From: Pseudomonas pergaminensis
GTDB taxonomy: Bacteria; Pseudomonadota; Gammaproteobacteria; Pseudomonadales; Pseudomonadaceae
Reading direction: 5' to 3'
Assembly: GCF_024112395.2 (NCBI RefSeq)
Contig: NZ_CP078013.2
Location: forward strand, 1,922,001 to 1,986,000
Length of the DNA: 64,000 nucleotides
Each line of letters starts with the position of its first letter. The first letter of the stretch is position 1. A model generated the notes under the pieces. It searched no databases. It worked only from the letters and a program-made list of their open reading frames with translations, and was not told the DNA's origin. Made by a program: the position numbers and the translations under genes. This document shows, piece by piece, positions 36,411-44,823 of this stretch.

Positions 36411-37544
36411 ATGAAAGCCCGCTGGGATATTTTTTGCAGCGTCGTCGACAACTACGGCGACATCGGCGTGACCTGGCGCCTGGCCCGGCAGTTGGTGGCG
36501 GAGCATGCCTGTGATGTGCGCTTGTGGGTCGACGACCTGCGCGCCTTCGAACGCATGTGCCCGGACATTGATGTGCAGCAAGACCTGCAATGGCAGGAAG
36601 GCGTCGAAGTGCGGCATTGGCCGTCAGAGTGGGTACAGGCGTCTGCGGCGGATGTGGTGATTGCCGCGTTCGCCTGCCAGTTGCCGCCGGACTACATGGA
36701 AGCCATGGCTGCACGTGAACGCACGCCATTGTGGATGAACCTGGATTACCTCAGTGCCGAAGAGTGGGTGGTGGGTTGTCACAGGTTGCCGTCGGTGAAG
36801 TTCAAGGGCGTGCAGAAGTACTTCTTCTTCCCAGGGTTCCGAACCGGCACCGGTGGCCTGCTGCGCGAAGCGGGGTTGCTGGAGCAGCGTCGGGCGTTTC
36901 AGCAGGATGCCAGTGCGCAGCAAAGCTTCCTGCATGCCTTGGGCGTGTCTCCTACAATGGGTGCGCGGCTGATCTCACTGTTTGCCTATGAAAATGCCGG
37001 GCTGGCCAGTTGGCTCGAGGTGTTATCGACGGACGGACGTGCCACTCATCTGCTGGTGCCCGAGGGGCGCATCCTTGGCGATGTGCAGCGCTGGCTCGGC
37101 GTGGATCGGTTGGCAGCGGGGGATATCCACGAGCGCGGATCGCTGACCGTGCAGGTCATCGCATTCGTGCGCCAAGAGCAATATGACCGCCTGTTGTGGT
37201 GCTGCGACTTCAATGCCGTGCGCGGCGAAGACTCCTTCGTGCGCGCCCAGTGGGCCGGCCGGCCGCTGCTGTGGCACATCTATCGGCAGGACGAAGACAT
37301 CCATCTCGACAAGCTTGATGCCTTCCTTGAGCTGTACACCGCCGACTTGTCGCCGGCGGCAAGGGCGGCCTTGATCGGGCTCTGGCAAGCGTGGAACACC
37401 GAGGCCGATATGGTTCAAGCGTGGAAAATGCTGCTGGAGCACTGGCCGGAGGTGAGCCAGCGCGCCGAAACATGGTGTCTGGAACAGGGCTTGCAGGCCG
37501 ATCTTGCGACGGCGCTGGTGAAGTTTTATGAAAGTTGGATATGA
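36411..37544 (+). CDS. earP: EarP, EF-P arginine rhamnosyltransferase
   Basis: The 377-residue protein is EarP: it transfers rhamnose from dTDP-rhamnose to arginine 32 of elongation factor P. The N-terminal SVVDNYGDIGV carries the two essential aspartates (D13, D17). The C-terminal NAVRGEDSFVRAQWAGRPLL motif binds the nucleotide-sugar and includes the catalytic-site glutamate. The start at 36411 is preceded by GGAG at 7 nt. efp follows after 49 bp, the diagnostic arrangement. The reading assumes the EarP branch of EF-P modification, and Arg32 in EF-P confirms it. Confidence 0.95.
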   Translation: MKARWDIFCSVVDNYGDIGVTWRLARQLVAEHACDVRLWVDDLRAFERMCPDIDVQQDLQWQEGVEVRHWPSEWVQASAADVVIAAFACQLPPDYMEAMAARERTPLWMNLDYLSAEEWVVGCHRLPSVKFKGVQKYFFFPGFRTGTGGLLREAGLLEQRRAFQQDASAQQSFLHALGVSPTMGARLISLFAYENAGLASWLEVLSTDGRATHLLVPEGRILGDVQRWLGVDRLAAGDIHERGSLTVQVIAFVRQEQYDRLLWCCDFNAVRGEDSFVRAQWAGRPLLWHIYRQDEDIHLDKLDAFLELYTADLSPAARAALIGLWQAWNTEADMVQAWKMLLEHWPEVSQRAETWCLEQGLQADLATALVKFYESWI

Positions 37545-37593
37545 TACGCCACCTTGAATTTTGTAAATCCCATCCAAATTTCGGATATATGCA

Positions 37594-38166
37594 ATGAAAA
37601 CTGGTAAAGAACTGAAACCCGGTACAGTGATCCGTCTCGAAAACGACCCTTGGCTGGTTCAGAAAGCTGAGTTCACCAAGTCTGGTCGTAACAGCGCAAT
37701 CATGAAGACCAAGCTGAAGAACCTGCTGACCGGTTACAAGACCGAGATCGTCTACAGCGCCGATGACAAACTGGACGACGTGATCCTCGACCGCAAAGAA
37801 GCGACCCTGTCCTTCATCAGCGGCGACACCTACACGTTCATGGACACCACCGACTACACCATGTACGAGCTGAACGCTGAAGATATCGAAGCCGTTCTGC
37901 CGTTCATCGAAGAAGGCATGGAAGACGTCTGCGAAGCTATTTTCTTCGAAGAGCGCCTGGTTTCCGTAGAGCTGCCGACCACCATCGTGCGTAAAGTGGC
38001 CTACACCGAAGGTTCCGCTCGTGGCGACACGTCGGGCAAGGTGATGAAGCCTGCCAAGCTGAGCAACGGTACCGAACTGCAAGTGGCCGATTTCATCGAA
38101 ATCGACGACCTGATCGAGATCGATACCCGCGAAGGTGGTTCGTACAAAGGTCGCGCCAAGAAGTAA
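37594..38166 (+). CDS. efp: Elongation factor P
   Basis: The 190-residue EF-P has three beta-barrel domains and relieves ribosome stalling at polyproline stretches. The domain I loop reads FTKSGRNSA with Arg32 at the tip, the rhamnosylated residue of the EarP type, in place of lysine used by the EpmA type. The end ([13 protein letters not shown]) is typical. It is preceded by earP and followed by a strong terminator. Confidence 0.97.
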   Translation: MKTGKELKPGTVIRLENDPWLVQKAEFTKSGRNSAIMKTKLKNLLTGYKTEIVYSADDKLDDVILDRKEATLSFISGDTYTFMDTTDYTMYELNAEDIEAVLPFIEEGMEDVCEAIFFEERLVSVELPTTIVRKVAYTEGSARGDTSGKVMKPAKLSNGTELQVADFIEIDDLIEIDTREGGSYKGRAKK

Positions 38167-38185
38167 TTCTGGCCCTGCCGATACG

Positions 38186-38217
38186 AAAAAAAGCCCGACC
38201 TTGAGTCGGGCTTTTTT
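38186..38217 (+). terminator. Terminator of efp
   Basis: A 9-bp stem AAGCCCGAC / GTCGGGCTT (38191-38199, 38204-38212) with a 4-nt loop is followed by TTTTT. The A-run on the left lets it also stop transcription from the converging esterase gene. Confidence 0.92.
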
Positions 38218-38231
38218 GTGGGCGTTACGTT

Positions 38232-39248
38232 TTACTTCAGGTGTTGCTTCAGCTCATCCGAGGCCTGGAGCAATGCTGAGCGCACGGCTGGCACCTGGCT
38301 GATCACGTTGAGCAAACCGTAGTCGTGGATCATGCCGTTGTAGCGCACGGCGGTCACCGGCACACCGGCGGCATCCAGCTGGCGGGCATAGGCCTCGCCT
38401 TCATCACGCAGCACGTCGGCACCAGCAGTCTGGATCAGCGCGGGCGGCAAGCCCTTGAGCTGGTCCGTCGTTGCCCGCAGCGGCGAGGCGTAGATCTCGG
38501 CGCGCTGGTTGGCGTCGGTGGTGTAGTTGTCCCAGAACCACTTCATCATGTTCTTGGTGAGGAAGTGCCCTTCGGCGTACTGGTTGTAGGACCCGGTGTC
38601 GAAGTTGGCATCGGTCACCGGCCACAACAGCAGCTGGAACTTGATCGCCGGCGTGCCCTTGTCCTTGGCCATCAGGCTGACCACCGCCGCCATGTTGCCG
38701 CCGACACTGTTGCCGGCTACCGCCAGGCGCTTGCCATCGACGTTGATCTCTTTACCGTGCTCGGCCACCCATTTGGTTGCGCCGTAGGCCTGGTTGATGG
38801 CCACCGGGTAGTGCGCTTCCGGCGAAGGTGTGTAGTTGACGAACACCGCCACCGCCCCCGACCCCACGACCAGATCCCGCACCAGGCGTTCATGGGTCGG
38901 GTAGTCCCCGAGCACCCAGCCGCCGCCGTGGAAGAACATGAACACAGGCAAGGTGCCCTTGACTCCGGCCGGACGCACGATGGTCAGGTCGAGCGGCTTG
39001 CCATCGACCTGGATGGTCTTCTGGCTCACGTCCGCCTTGGGCAGCGTCAGCTTCACACCGGCCTGGGCGCCGGTCAGTACGGCACGGGCATCCTTGGGCG
39101 TCAGCTGTTCCATCGGTTTGCCGGTGCCTGCGTTCAACACATCCAGGAACGCCTGGGTGTTGTGCTCGACTTCACCGGTCGCCGCGAAGGCGTTGCTGAT
39201 GGACAGGGCGAGCAGGGTGCCGGTGAGCGCTTTACCAATTGTGTTCAT
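38232..39248 (-). CDS. Secreted alpha/beta hydrolase (hormone-sensitive-lipase-like)
   Basis: The 338-residue protein has a Sec signal (LTGTLLALSISNAFAATG, cleavage near residue 23) and an HSL-type esterase domain. The oxyanion motif is FFHGGGWVLGDYPTH, the nucleophile elbow GNSVGGNMA (family usually GDSAGG), the Asp region QTAGADVLRDEGEAYA and the His region YNGMIHDYGLL. It is probably a periplasmic carboxylesterase; the substrate is unknown. GGAG is 7 nt upstream of the ATG. It follows ohr on the same strand after 28 bp and may be read through from the ohr promoter. Confidence 0.9.
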   Translation of the reverse strand: MNTIGKALTGTLLALSISNAFAATGEVEHNTQAFLDVLNAGTGKPMEQLTPKDARAVLTGAQAGVKLTLPKADVSQKTIQVDGKPLDLTIVRPAGVKGTLPVFMFFHGGGWVLGDYPTHERLVRDLVVGSGAVAVFVNYTPSPEAHYPVAINQAYGATKWVAEHGKEINVDGKRLAVAGNSVGGNMAAVVSLMAKDKGTPAIKFQLLLWPVTDANFDTGSYNQYAEGHFLTKNMMKWFWDNYTTDANQRAEIYASPLRATTDQLKGLPPALIQTAGADVLRDEGEAYARQLDAAGVPVTAVRYNGMIHDYGLLNVISQVPAVRSALLQASDELKQHLK

Positions 39249-39276
39249 TTCGTTCTCCAGGGGCGGCCAAGGTCAT

Positions 39277-39696
39277 TTAGACGGTCACGTGCAGGCGTAC
39301 ATCGACGTTGCCACGGGTGGCGTTGGAGTACGGGCAGACTTGGTGAGCGGCGTCGACCAGGCTTTGCGCGTCGTCCTGGGCCAGGCCCGGCAGGCTGATG
39401 TGCAGGTCGATATCCAGGCCGAAACCACCGGGGATCTGGCCGATGCCGACGTGGGCAGTGATCGAGGCGTCATCCGGGATTTTGCGTTTGGTCTGGCTGG
39501 CGACGAATTTCAGGGCGCCGATAAAGCAGGCCGAGTAGCCGGCAGCGAACAGTTGTTCAGGGTTGGTGGCCTGGCCCCCGGCACCGCCCAATTCTTTAGG
39601 GGTGGACAGTTTGACGTCGAGGATGTTGTCGCTGGAAACAGCACGACCATCACGGCCGCCGGTGGCGGTAGCTACTGCGGTATAGAGCGTTTGCAT
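39277..39696 (-). CDS. ohr: Organic hydroperoxide resistance protein Ohr
   Basis: The 139-residue OsmC-fold peroxidase has the two catalytic cysteines Cys57 (AGYSACFIGAL) and Cys121 (HQVCPYSNAT) plus the conserved Arg18 and Glu47 (TNPEQLF). Ohr reduces organic hydroperoxides using lipoyl groups as reductant. Two copies of a TAGCGC-type element lie directly upstream, and its MarR-type repressor gene ohrR is next upstream on the same strand. Start MQTLYTAVATATGG is standard. Confidence 0.96.
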   Translation of the reverse strand: MQTLYTAVATATGGRDGRAVSSDNILDVKLSTPKELGGAGGQATNPEQLFAAGYSACFIGALKFVASQTKRKIPDDASITAHVGIGQIPGGFGLDIDLHISLPGLAQDDAQSLVDAAHQVCPYSNATRGNVDVRLHVTV

Positions 39697-39717
39697 GGTG
39701 TTTTCCTCTTGGGTTTT

Positions 39718-39783
39718 TAGCGCTAAATGTTTGCGCGCTAAGTAGTTGGTGAGATGAATGTATAGCGCTAATGTTTAGCGCGC
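39718..39783 (-). promoter_or_regulatory. Two repeated operator-like elements in front of ohr (candidate OhrR sites)
   Basis: TAGCGCTAAATGTTTGCGCG (39718-39737) and TAGCGCTAATGTTTAGCGCG (39762-39781) are near-identical, about 44 bp apart centre to centre (four helical turns). Each has TAGCGC/GCGCTA-like inverted ends. They lie 22-87 bp upstream of the ohr ATG, where a repressor would block the promoter. A third degenerate copy precedes ohrR. Binding by OhrR is inferred. Confidence 0.6.
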
Positions 39784-39842
39784 AAGATAAATTTTAAAAT
39801 TTTTCTGAAGACAATGAATTCCGAAAACACCGCTTAACGAAA

Positions 39843-39930
39843 GTGGGAGCTGGCTTGCCTGCGATTGCGGTGTATCAATCAGCGCATGGATGACTGATCT
39901 ATCGCGATCGCAGGCAAGCCAGCTCCCACA
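39843..39930. repeat. REP palindrome pair between ohrR and ohr
   Basis: GTGGGAGCTGGCTTGCCTGC (39843-39862) and its inverted copy GCAGGCAAGCCAGCTCCCAC (39910-39929) are separated by about 47 bp and have the same core as the element after kdpE. Confidence 0.85.
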
Positions 39931-39960
39931 GTTTAGACAGGCGGTGTCTGGTTTAACGTG

Positions 39961-40413
39961 TCAAACGCTGGCTTGCAGGTTGGCGCGCAAGGCAATCAGG
40001 TCGCCTTGCAACTTGCGCAATTGCTCCAGCTCCAGGCCGCTGGCGCCGAGGATGCACTGCGGAATACCCATGGCCTTGTCTTGCAGGGCACGGCCGGCGG
40101 CCGTCAATTCAACGACCACCACCCGTTCATCCTCGCGGCTACGGGTACGGCTGAGCAGGCCTTCGGCTTCCAGGCGCTTTAGCAGGGGGGTGAGCGAGCC
40201 CGGATCGGTCAGCAAGCGGCTGCTGATTTCGCCGACGGTCAAACCATCCTCTTCCCACAGCACCATCATGGCCAGGTACTGCGGATAGGTCAGGCCGAGT
40301 GCTTGCAACAGCGGCTTGTAGACCTTGGTCATCAGCAGCGAGGTGGAGTGCAGGGCGAAGCACAGCTGGTTGTCCAGCATCAGCGATTCGCAGGGATCAG
40401 GGTTCTTGCTCAT
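39961..40413 (-). CDS. ohrR: OhrR, MarR-type organic peroxide sensor and repressor of ohr
   Basis: The 150-residue winged-helix regulator has the peroxide-sensing cysteine at position 18 (NQLCFALHS) and a second cysteine at 120 (PQCILGAS), giving the two-cysteine OhrR type. The DNA-binding part reads GLTVGEISSRLLTDPGSLTP with the wing RTRSREDERVVVV. It represses ohr and itself until oxidised by organic peroxide. It is upstream of ohr on the same strand with 265 bp between, containing operator-like elements and a REP. It is paralogous to OspR at 56 kb. Confidence 0.95.
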   Translation of the reverse strand: MSKNPDPCESLMLDNQLCFALHSTSLLMTKVYKPLLQALGLTYPQYLAMMVLWEEDGLTVGEISSRLLTDPGSLTPLLKRLEAEGLLSRTRSREDERVVVVELTAAGRALQDKAMGIPQCILGASGLELEQLRKLQGDLIALRANLQASV

Positions 40414-40449
40414 GGCGGTACCTCGAAAAAGCGTGTCTGGGCTGGAATC

Positions 40450-40474
40450 TAGCGGGCAAATCTTTAATGCGCCA
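40450..40474 (-). promoter_or_regulatory. Degenerate TAGCGC-type element upstream of ohrR
   Basis: The sequence TAGCGGGC, 11 nt, GCGCCA resembles the two elements in front of ohr and lies 37 bp upstream of the ohrR start, suggesting autoregulation. The match is partial. Confidence 0.4.
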
Positions 40475-40493
40475 GATAATTCTGTCCGAGCGG

Positions 40494-41444
40494 TCAGGCC
40501 AAGCCACTTTGCAGGGCCAGGTCCCACGGCGGCACGGGGCTGAACCGGGTTTTCAGGTATTCCAGCAACAAGCGGCTGCGCGCATTGGGCTGCTGTTCCA
40601 GGCGCAGCGCATAGATCCCGGTGGTCTCCGGGCTGGGCAGGCCGTTTTCGCAAAACAGCGGCAGCAGTTCACCGCGCACCAGGTACTCACTGGCAAGCCA
40701 CGTGGGCAAGTGCGCGATGCCCAACCCCGCCAGGGCACCCGACAGCAAGGCTTCGGCATTGTTGGCGCTCATGCGGATGCGTCGCGGCCGATAGGTAGCA
40801 CGGCGCCCATCCAGCTCGAAGCGCCAGGCGAACATCGGCGCCAGGCCGTCCCAGTCCAGCCCGTCGTGCTCGCTCAACTCCAGAGGATGGGTGGGCGTGC
40901 CTCGGCTTTTCAGATACGCCGGGCTGGCGCAGGCGATGCGCACGATGCTCGCCAAGTGCGTGGCGATCAACCGCGTGTCGACGATATGCCCGGCGCGCAG
41001 CACCAGGTCCACCTTGCCCAGGTGCGCGCCCTGCATGTCCACAAAGCTGTCGATCAAATGCAGGTGCACATCCAGGCCGGGGTACACGTTGAGGAAGTCC
41101 GCTATCACCGGCGCCAGGTGCCGTCGACCAAAGGCCGCGGGCGCGTCCACTCGAATCAGGCCCTCCGGTGCGTGGCTGAGGGATACCGCCTCGGCCCGCG
41201 CCAATTGCAACTCGCTGACAATCCGTCGCGCCCGTTCGGCAAACGCCAAACCTGCCGGGGTCGGCACCATCGCGTGGGTGCTGCGCTGGAACAGGCGGCT
41301 GCCCACTGAATTTTCCAGGCTGTCGATGCGCCGAGCCACTGCAGAGGGCGTCAGCGGATGGCGGCGGGCGGCGGCAGAAAAGCTGCCGGTTTCCAAGACA
41401 TCGAGAAACAGGCCCAGTTGATCAGTCAGGGTATTGGGGTTCAT
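40494..41444 (-). CDS. LysR-type transcriptional regulator
   Basis: The 316-residue protein has an N-terminal winged helix (LFLDVLETGSFSAAARRH, LTPSAVARRIDSLENSVGSR) and a LysR effector domain (LIRVDAPAAFGRRHLAPVIA). It resembles the CrgA/DmlR-like subgroup that often regulates a divergent gene; the divergent TSUP transporter gene is 108 bp away. The operon it controls is otherwise unknown. It is transcribed from the ATG at 41444 toward ohrR. Confidence 0.88.
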   Translation of the reverse strand: MNPNTLTDQLGLFLDVLETGSFSAAARRHPLTPSAVARRIDSLENSVGSRLFQRSTHAMVPTPAGLAFAERARRIVSELQLARAEAVSLSHAPEGLIRVDAPAAFGRRHLAPVIADFLNVYPGLDVHLHLIDSFVDMQGAHLGKVDLVLRAGHIVDTRLIATHLASIVRIACASPAYLKSRGTPTHPLELSEHDGLDWDGLAPMFAWRFELDGRRATYRPRRIRMSANNAEALLSGALAGLGIAHLPTWLASEYLVRGELLPLFCENGLPSPETTGIYALRLEQQPNARSRLLLEYLKTRFSPVPPWDLALQSGLA

Positions 41445-41552
41445 CAAACGCTGCTTATGCAAGATTGGCACAGCCATTGTGCGTTGCTGTGCGTTTCCGC
41501 GCCAGAGCCGACTGCGTAGCATGCGAGGCCTGGGATTGCGGAGAAACAAGCG

Positions 41553-42302
41553 GTGTTGGATTTAGCGATGTACCTGGTGTTGGGCGCGGCCCTTGGCACG
41601 GTGGGCGGCCTGTTTGGCATTGGCGGCGGGCTGATTGCAATCCCGGTGCTGGGTGTGTTGTTCGGCTTGGACCAGCAACTGGCCCAAGGCACGGCGCTGG
41701 TGATGGTGGTGCCGAATGTGATGCTGGCGCTGTGGCGCTATCACCAACGCAACCGCATTGAACTGCGGCATGCGCTGCCGTTGGGCGTCATGGGGTTCAC
41801 CTTTGCCTGGCTCGGGTCGATCTGGGCGGTGGGCCTGGACGCGGGGGCGATGCGCATCGGCTTTATCGCTTTTTTGCTGACGCTTTCAGCCTACAACCTG
41901 CTGCGCATGTTCACCCGCAACGCGCCGCCGACCGCCCAGATGCGTTATTCCTGGCCGTGGCTCGGGGTACTCGGTGCCGCCTCCGGCTCCATGGGGGGGC
42001 TGTTTGGCGTCGGCGGCGCGGTGGTCGCAACGCCAGTGCTGACCAGTCTGTTCGGCACCACCCAAGTGGTTGCCCAAGGCTTGTCCCTGGCCTTGGCATT
42101 GCCCAGCACGGGCGTGACATTGGTGACCTACGCCTGGCACCAGGAGGTGGACTGGATGATCGGCGTGCCGCTGGCCGTCGGCGGTTTGCTCAGTATCAGC
42201 TGGGGCGTGAAGGTCGCCCACGCGCTGCCGGAGCGCGTGCTGCGTGGCCTGTTCTGCGGCTTCCTGGTGGTGTGCGCGGTGATGCTGACCTTTAAAGTCT
42301 GA
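41553..42302 (+). CDS. TSUP family (TauE/SafE) membrane transporter
   Basis: The 249-residue protein has about eight transmembrane segments and the duplicated TSUP motif: GTVGGLFGIGGGLIAIPVLG near residue 15 and GSMGGLFGVGGAVVATPVL near residue 145. TSUP proteins export sulfite or organosulfonates or import them; the substrate is unknown. The GTG at 41553 with GGAG upstream is the likely start (ATG at 41568 is an alternative). Its 3' end overlaps the convergent LysR gene by 11 bp. Confidence 0.88.
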   Translation: MLDLAMYLVLGAALGTVGGLFGIGGGLIAIPVLGVLFGLDQQLAQGTALVMVVPNVMLALWRYHQRNRIELRHALPLGVMGFTFAWLGSIWAVGLDAGAMRIGFIAFLLTLSAYNLLRMFTRNAPPTAQMRYSWPWLGVLGAASGSMGGLFGVGGAVVATPVLTSLFGTTQVVAQGLSLALALPSTGVTLVTYAWHQEVDWMIGVPLAVGGLLSISWGVKVAHALPERVLRGLFCGFLVVCAVMLTFKV

Positions 42303-43182
42303 AGCCTTCGAGGATGTATTCTGCCAGGCATTCGGTGATGGGCGAGGTCATCGCCGGGTTGCGCAGCAAGCGCAGATTCATCGACGGCAGCGGGGGGAAG
42401 CCTTCTTCGCTGCCGAGGACGCGCAGGTCTTCGGTAACCAGGCTTTCCATGCTGACCATCACCGCCAGGCCGGAACTCACCACGGCCTGGATCGCCGCCA
42501 CATTGGAGCTGTGGTAGGCCAGCCGGTAGTCGCGCCCGGCAGCGTCCAGAGCTGCGCGGGTCCACTGGGTGCAAAAGCTGTCGACGCCGGAAATCGCCAA
42601 CGGTAATGCATCGTGCTCGTCCACACAGAAGCACGGCGCCGCCACCCAGACCATGCGCTCGGTGCGCAGCAATTCGCCGATCTCGTTGCCGGGCTCACGG
42701 CTGATCACGGTCAGCGCCAGGTCGCGGCGCTGCATCAATACGTTCGACGCCTCGCAGTGCATCTCGATCTGGATCAGCGGATACGCCTTGGAAAACCGTT
42801 TGAGAATCCCCGGCAGGAAACGCATCACGTAGTCGTCCGGCGTGCCGATGCGCACCAACCCGACCATGTGCGGTTCACGCAGGGTGTTGAACACTTCGCT
42901 GTGCAGTTTCAGGATGCGCCGCGCGTACCCCAGCAGCACCTGGCCTTCGGGCGTCAGCCGTACCTGGCGACCATCACGCTCGAACAGCTTGCGCTGCAAC
43001 ACGTCTTCTTCCAGGCGTTTCATCTGCATGCTCACCGCCGACTGGGTGCGGTTGACCAGCTCGCCAGCTCGGGTGAAACCGCCCTGGTCGGCGATGGCGA
43101 CGAAGGTGCGCAGCACGTCAGTGTCGATACTCGGGTAGCCGGACAATTGATCAATCTCCGAGATGTATTGCATAAGAAACAT
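42292..43182 (-). CDS. LysR-type transcriptional regulator
   Basis: The 296-residue protein has a helix-turn-helix region VLRTFVAIADQGGFTRAGEL, then RTQSAVSMQMKRLEEDVLQR and an effector domain (GLVRIGTPDDYVMRFLPGIL, MVWVAAPCFCVDEHDALPLA). It is divergent from the DUF1127 gene 61 bp away, which it may control. The ATG at 43182 (MFLMQYISEID) and 43173 are both possible, with no clear ribosome-binding site for either. The last 11 bp overlap the TSUP gene end. Confidence 0.88.
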   Translation of the reverse strand: MFLMQYISEIDQLSGYPSIDTDVLRTFVAIADQGGFTRAGELVNRTQSAVSMQMKRLEEDVLQRKLFERDGRQVRLTPEGQVLLGYARRILKLHSEVFNTLREPHMVGLVRIGTPDDYVMRFLPGILKRFSKAYPLIQIEMHCEASNVLMQRRDLALTVISREPGNEIGELLRTERMVWVAAPCFCVDEHDALPLAISGVDSFCTQWTRAALDAAGRDYRLAYHSSNVAAIQAVVSSGLAVMVSMESLVTEDLRVLGSEEGFPPLPSMNLRLLRNPAMTSPITECLAEYILEGFRL

Positions 43183-43243
43183 TCGTTGGATTGATCTTAA
43201 GCCCAGGCACACACTTGCGCCATCCCCACTGGAGGGCGAGAAG

Positions 43244-43450
43244 ATGAAAGGTCAAAGAGGTTTTGTGTTGATGGCGAAACGTCCGTTTGCCGGGCTGTTT
43301 CACAAGATTGCCCGTTGGCAGGCGCTGCATGAGGAGCGCCAGATGCTGGCGACCTTGAGTGATGATGCGCTCAAGGACATCGGTCTCAACCGTGGCGATG
43401 TGGAGCAGGAGCGCCACCTGCATTTCTGGCAAGACCCGCTGCGAAAATGA
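43244..43450 (+). CDS. DUF1127 (YjiS-like) small protein
   Basis: The 68-residue basic protein has the DUF1127 signature LHEERQMLATLSDDALKDIG followed by LNRGDVE. YjiS-type proteins in other bacteria are small RNA-binding or regulatory proteins linked to phosphate or RNA turnover; here the role is unknown. GGAGG is 8 nt before the ATG. It is divergent from a LysR regulator. Confidence 0.88.
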   Translation: MKGQRGFVLMAKRPFAGLFHKIARWQALHEERQMLATLSDDALKDIGLNRGDVEQERHLHFWQDPLRK

Positions 43451-43495
43451 CCCAGGATGCAGTAGGGTAGTCGGCGAGCATCCACGGAGAACCCC

Positions 43496-44725
43496 ATGCC
43501 CGCCGACCTGTCGTTTTCACTCAAACAAGCTCGACGCATGGCACTGGCGGCCCAGGGTTTTTCCGGGCGCCAGGCGCCTGCCCTGATCAAGGCTGCGCAC
43601 CTTAATCGCATGATCGAACGCCTGGGCGTGTTGCAGATCGATTCGGTCAATGCCGTGGTGCGCTCCCATTACCTGCCGCTGTTTTCCCGCCTGGGCCATT
43701 ACTCCCCGCTGATACTTGAACAAGCCGCCTGGAGCCAGGGGCGGCGGCGTTCGCTGTTCGAATATTGGGGGCATGAGGCGTCGCTGTTGCCAATGGCGCT
43801 GTACCCGCTGATGCGCTGGCGCATGGAGCGGGCCAAGCAGGGCCAGGGCATTTATTCGCAAATGGCGCGCTTTGGGCGTGAGCAACAGGCGACGATTCAG
43901 CGCGTACTGCAGACGGTTGAGCAACAAGGTGCGCTGGGTGCCGGCAGCTTGTCGACCCGCGAGGAACGCGCCGGCCCGTGGTGGGACTGGAGCGACGAGA
44001 AACACGCGCTGGAATGGCTGTTTGCCGCCGGCCTCGTCACGGTTGCGGGGCGGCGTGGGTTTGAGCGGCTCTATGATTTGCCGGAGCGGGTCATTCCCGG
44101 CGATATCCTGCATGCCACTGTCACAGAGGCCGAGGCCCAGCGCGGTCTGCTGCTGCACAGCGCGACGGCCTTAGGCGTGGCGACCGAGAAAGACCTGCGC
44201 GACTACTTCCGCCTCGATCCGGCCGACAGCCGCCACCGCCTCGCTGAACTGGTGGAGGACGGGCAGTTGCAGGTCTGCCAGGTGCAAGGCTGGAAACAAC
44301 CGGCGTATTGCCTGCCCGAGCCGAAAGTGCCACGCAACGTGCCGGCCAGCGCATTGCTGTCGCCGTTTGATTCGCTGGTCTGGGAGCGTGCGCGTACCGA
44401 GCGCCTGTTCGATTTCCGTTACCGCCTGGAGATCTATACGCCACAAGACAAACGGGTTTACGGCTACTACGTGCTGCCGTTTCTGCACAACGAACGTATC
44501 GCGGCGCGCATCGACCTGCGTGCCGAACGCGCCAATGGACGCCTGGCGGTGCATGCGGTGCACGAAGAAGAGCCGGGGCTGGATGAGGATGGGATGCAGG
44601 CGCTGGCGCAGAACCTGTTACAAATGGCCGACTGGCTGGGGCTGGAACAGGTACAGCTCAATTGCCAGCGGCCGAGTGGCGACCGGTTGCGGGTGGCGAT
44701 GATCACTCGGGGCAGTGCTCTCTAG
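43496..44725 (+). CDS. Winged-helix DNA glycosylase, YcaQ/AlkX type
   Basis: The 409-residue protein belongs to the HTH_42 glycosylase family that removes bulky alkylated bases and unhooks crosslinks. The catalytic motif is Q-I-D in GVLQIDSVNAVVRSHYLPLF, the YcaQ (AlkX) form rather than the Q-x-Q of AlkZ. Also visible: GYYVLPFLHNERIAARIDLR and WEYWGHEAS-like FEYWGHEASLLPM. It is cytoplasmic and single gene. A REP pair follows directly. Confidence 0.88.
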   Translation: MPADLSFSLKQARRMALAAQGFSGRQAPALIKAAHLNRMIERLGVLQIDSVNAVVRSHYLPLFSRLGHYSPLILEQAAWSQGRRRSLFEYWGHEASLLPMALYPLMRWRMERAKQGQGIYSQMARFGREQQATIQRVLQTVEQQGALGAGSLSTREERAGPWWDWSDEKHALEWLFAAGLVTVAGRRGFERLYDLPERVIPGDILHATVTEAEAQRGLLLHSATALGVATEKDLRDYFRLDPADSRHRLAELVEDGQLQVCQVQGWKQPAYCLPEPKVPRNVPASALLSPFDSLVWERARTERLFDFRYRLEIYTPQDKRVYGYYVLPFLHNERIAARIDLRAERANGRLAVHAVHEEEPGLDEDGMQALAQNLLQMADWLGLEQVQLNCQRPSGDRLRVAMITRGSAL

Positions 44726-44803
44726 GACGCCATCGCGGGCAAGCTCGGCTCCCACAGGGGGACGCGGGCAGCGGTGGGAGCCGGGCTTGCCCGCAATGGC
44801 GTC
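44726..44803. repeat. REP palindrome pair between the glycosylase and DAHP synthase genes
   Basis: The left arm (44726-44756) contains GGGCAAGCTCGGCTCCCACA. The right arm (44774-44803) begins GTGGGAGCCGGGCTTGCCCG and ends with GGCGTC. The two arms invert around about 17 bp between two convergent genes. Confidence 0.85.
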
Positions 44804-44823
44804 AGAACAGGCGACTTAACGTC

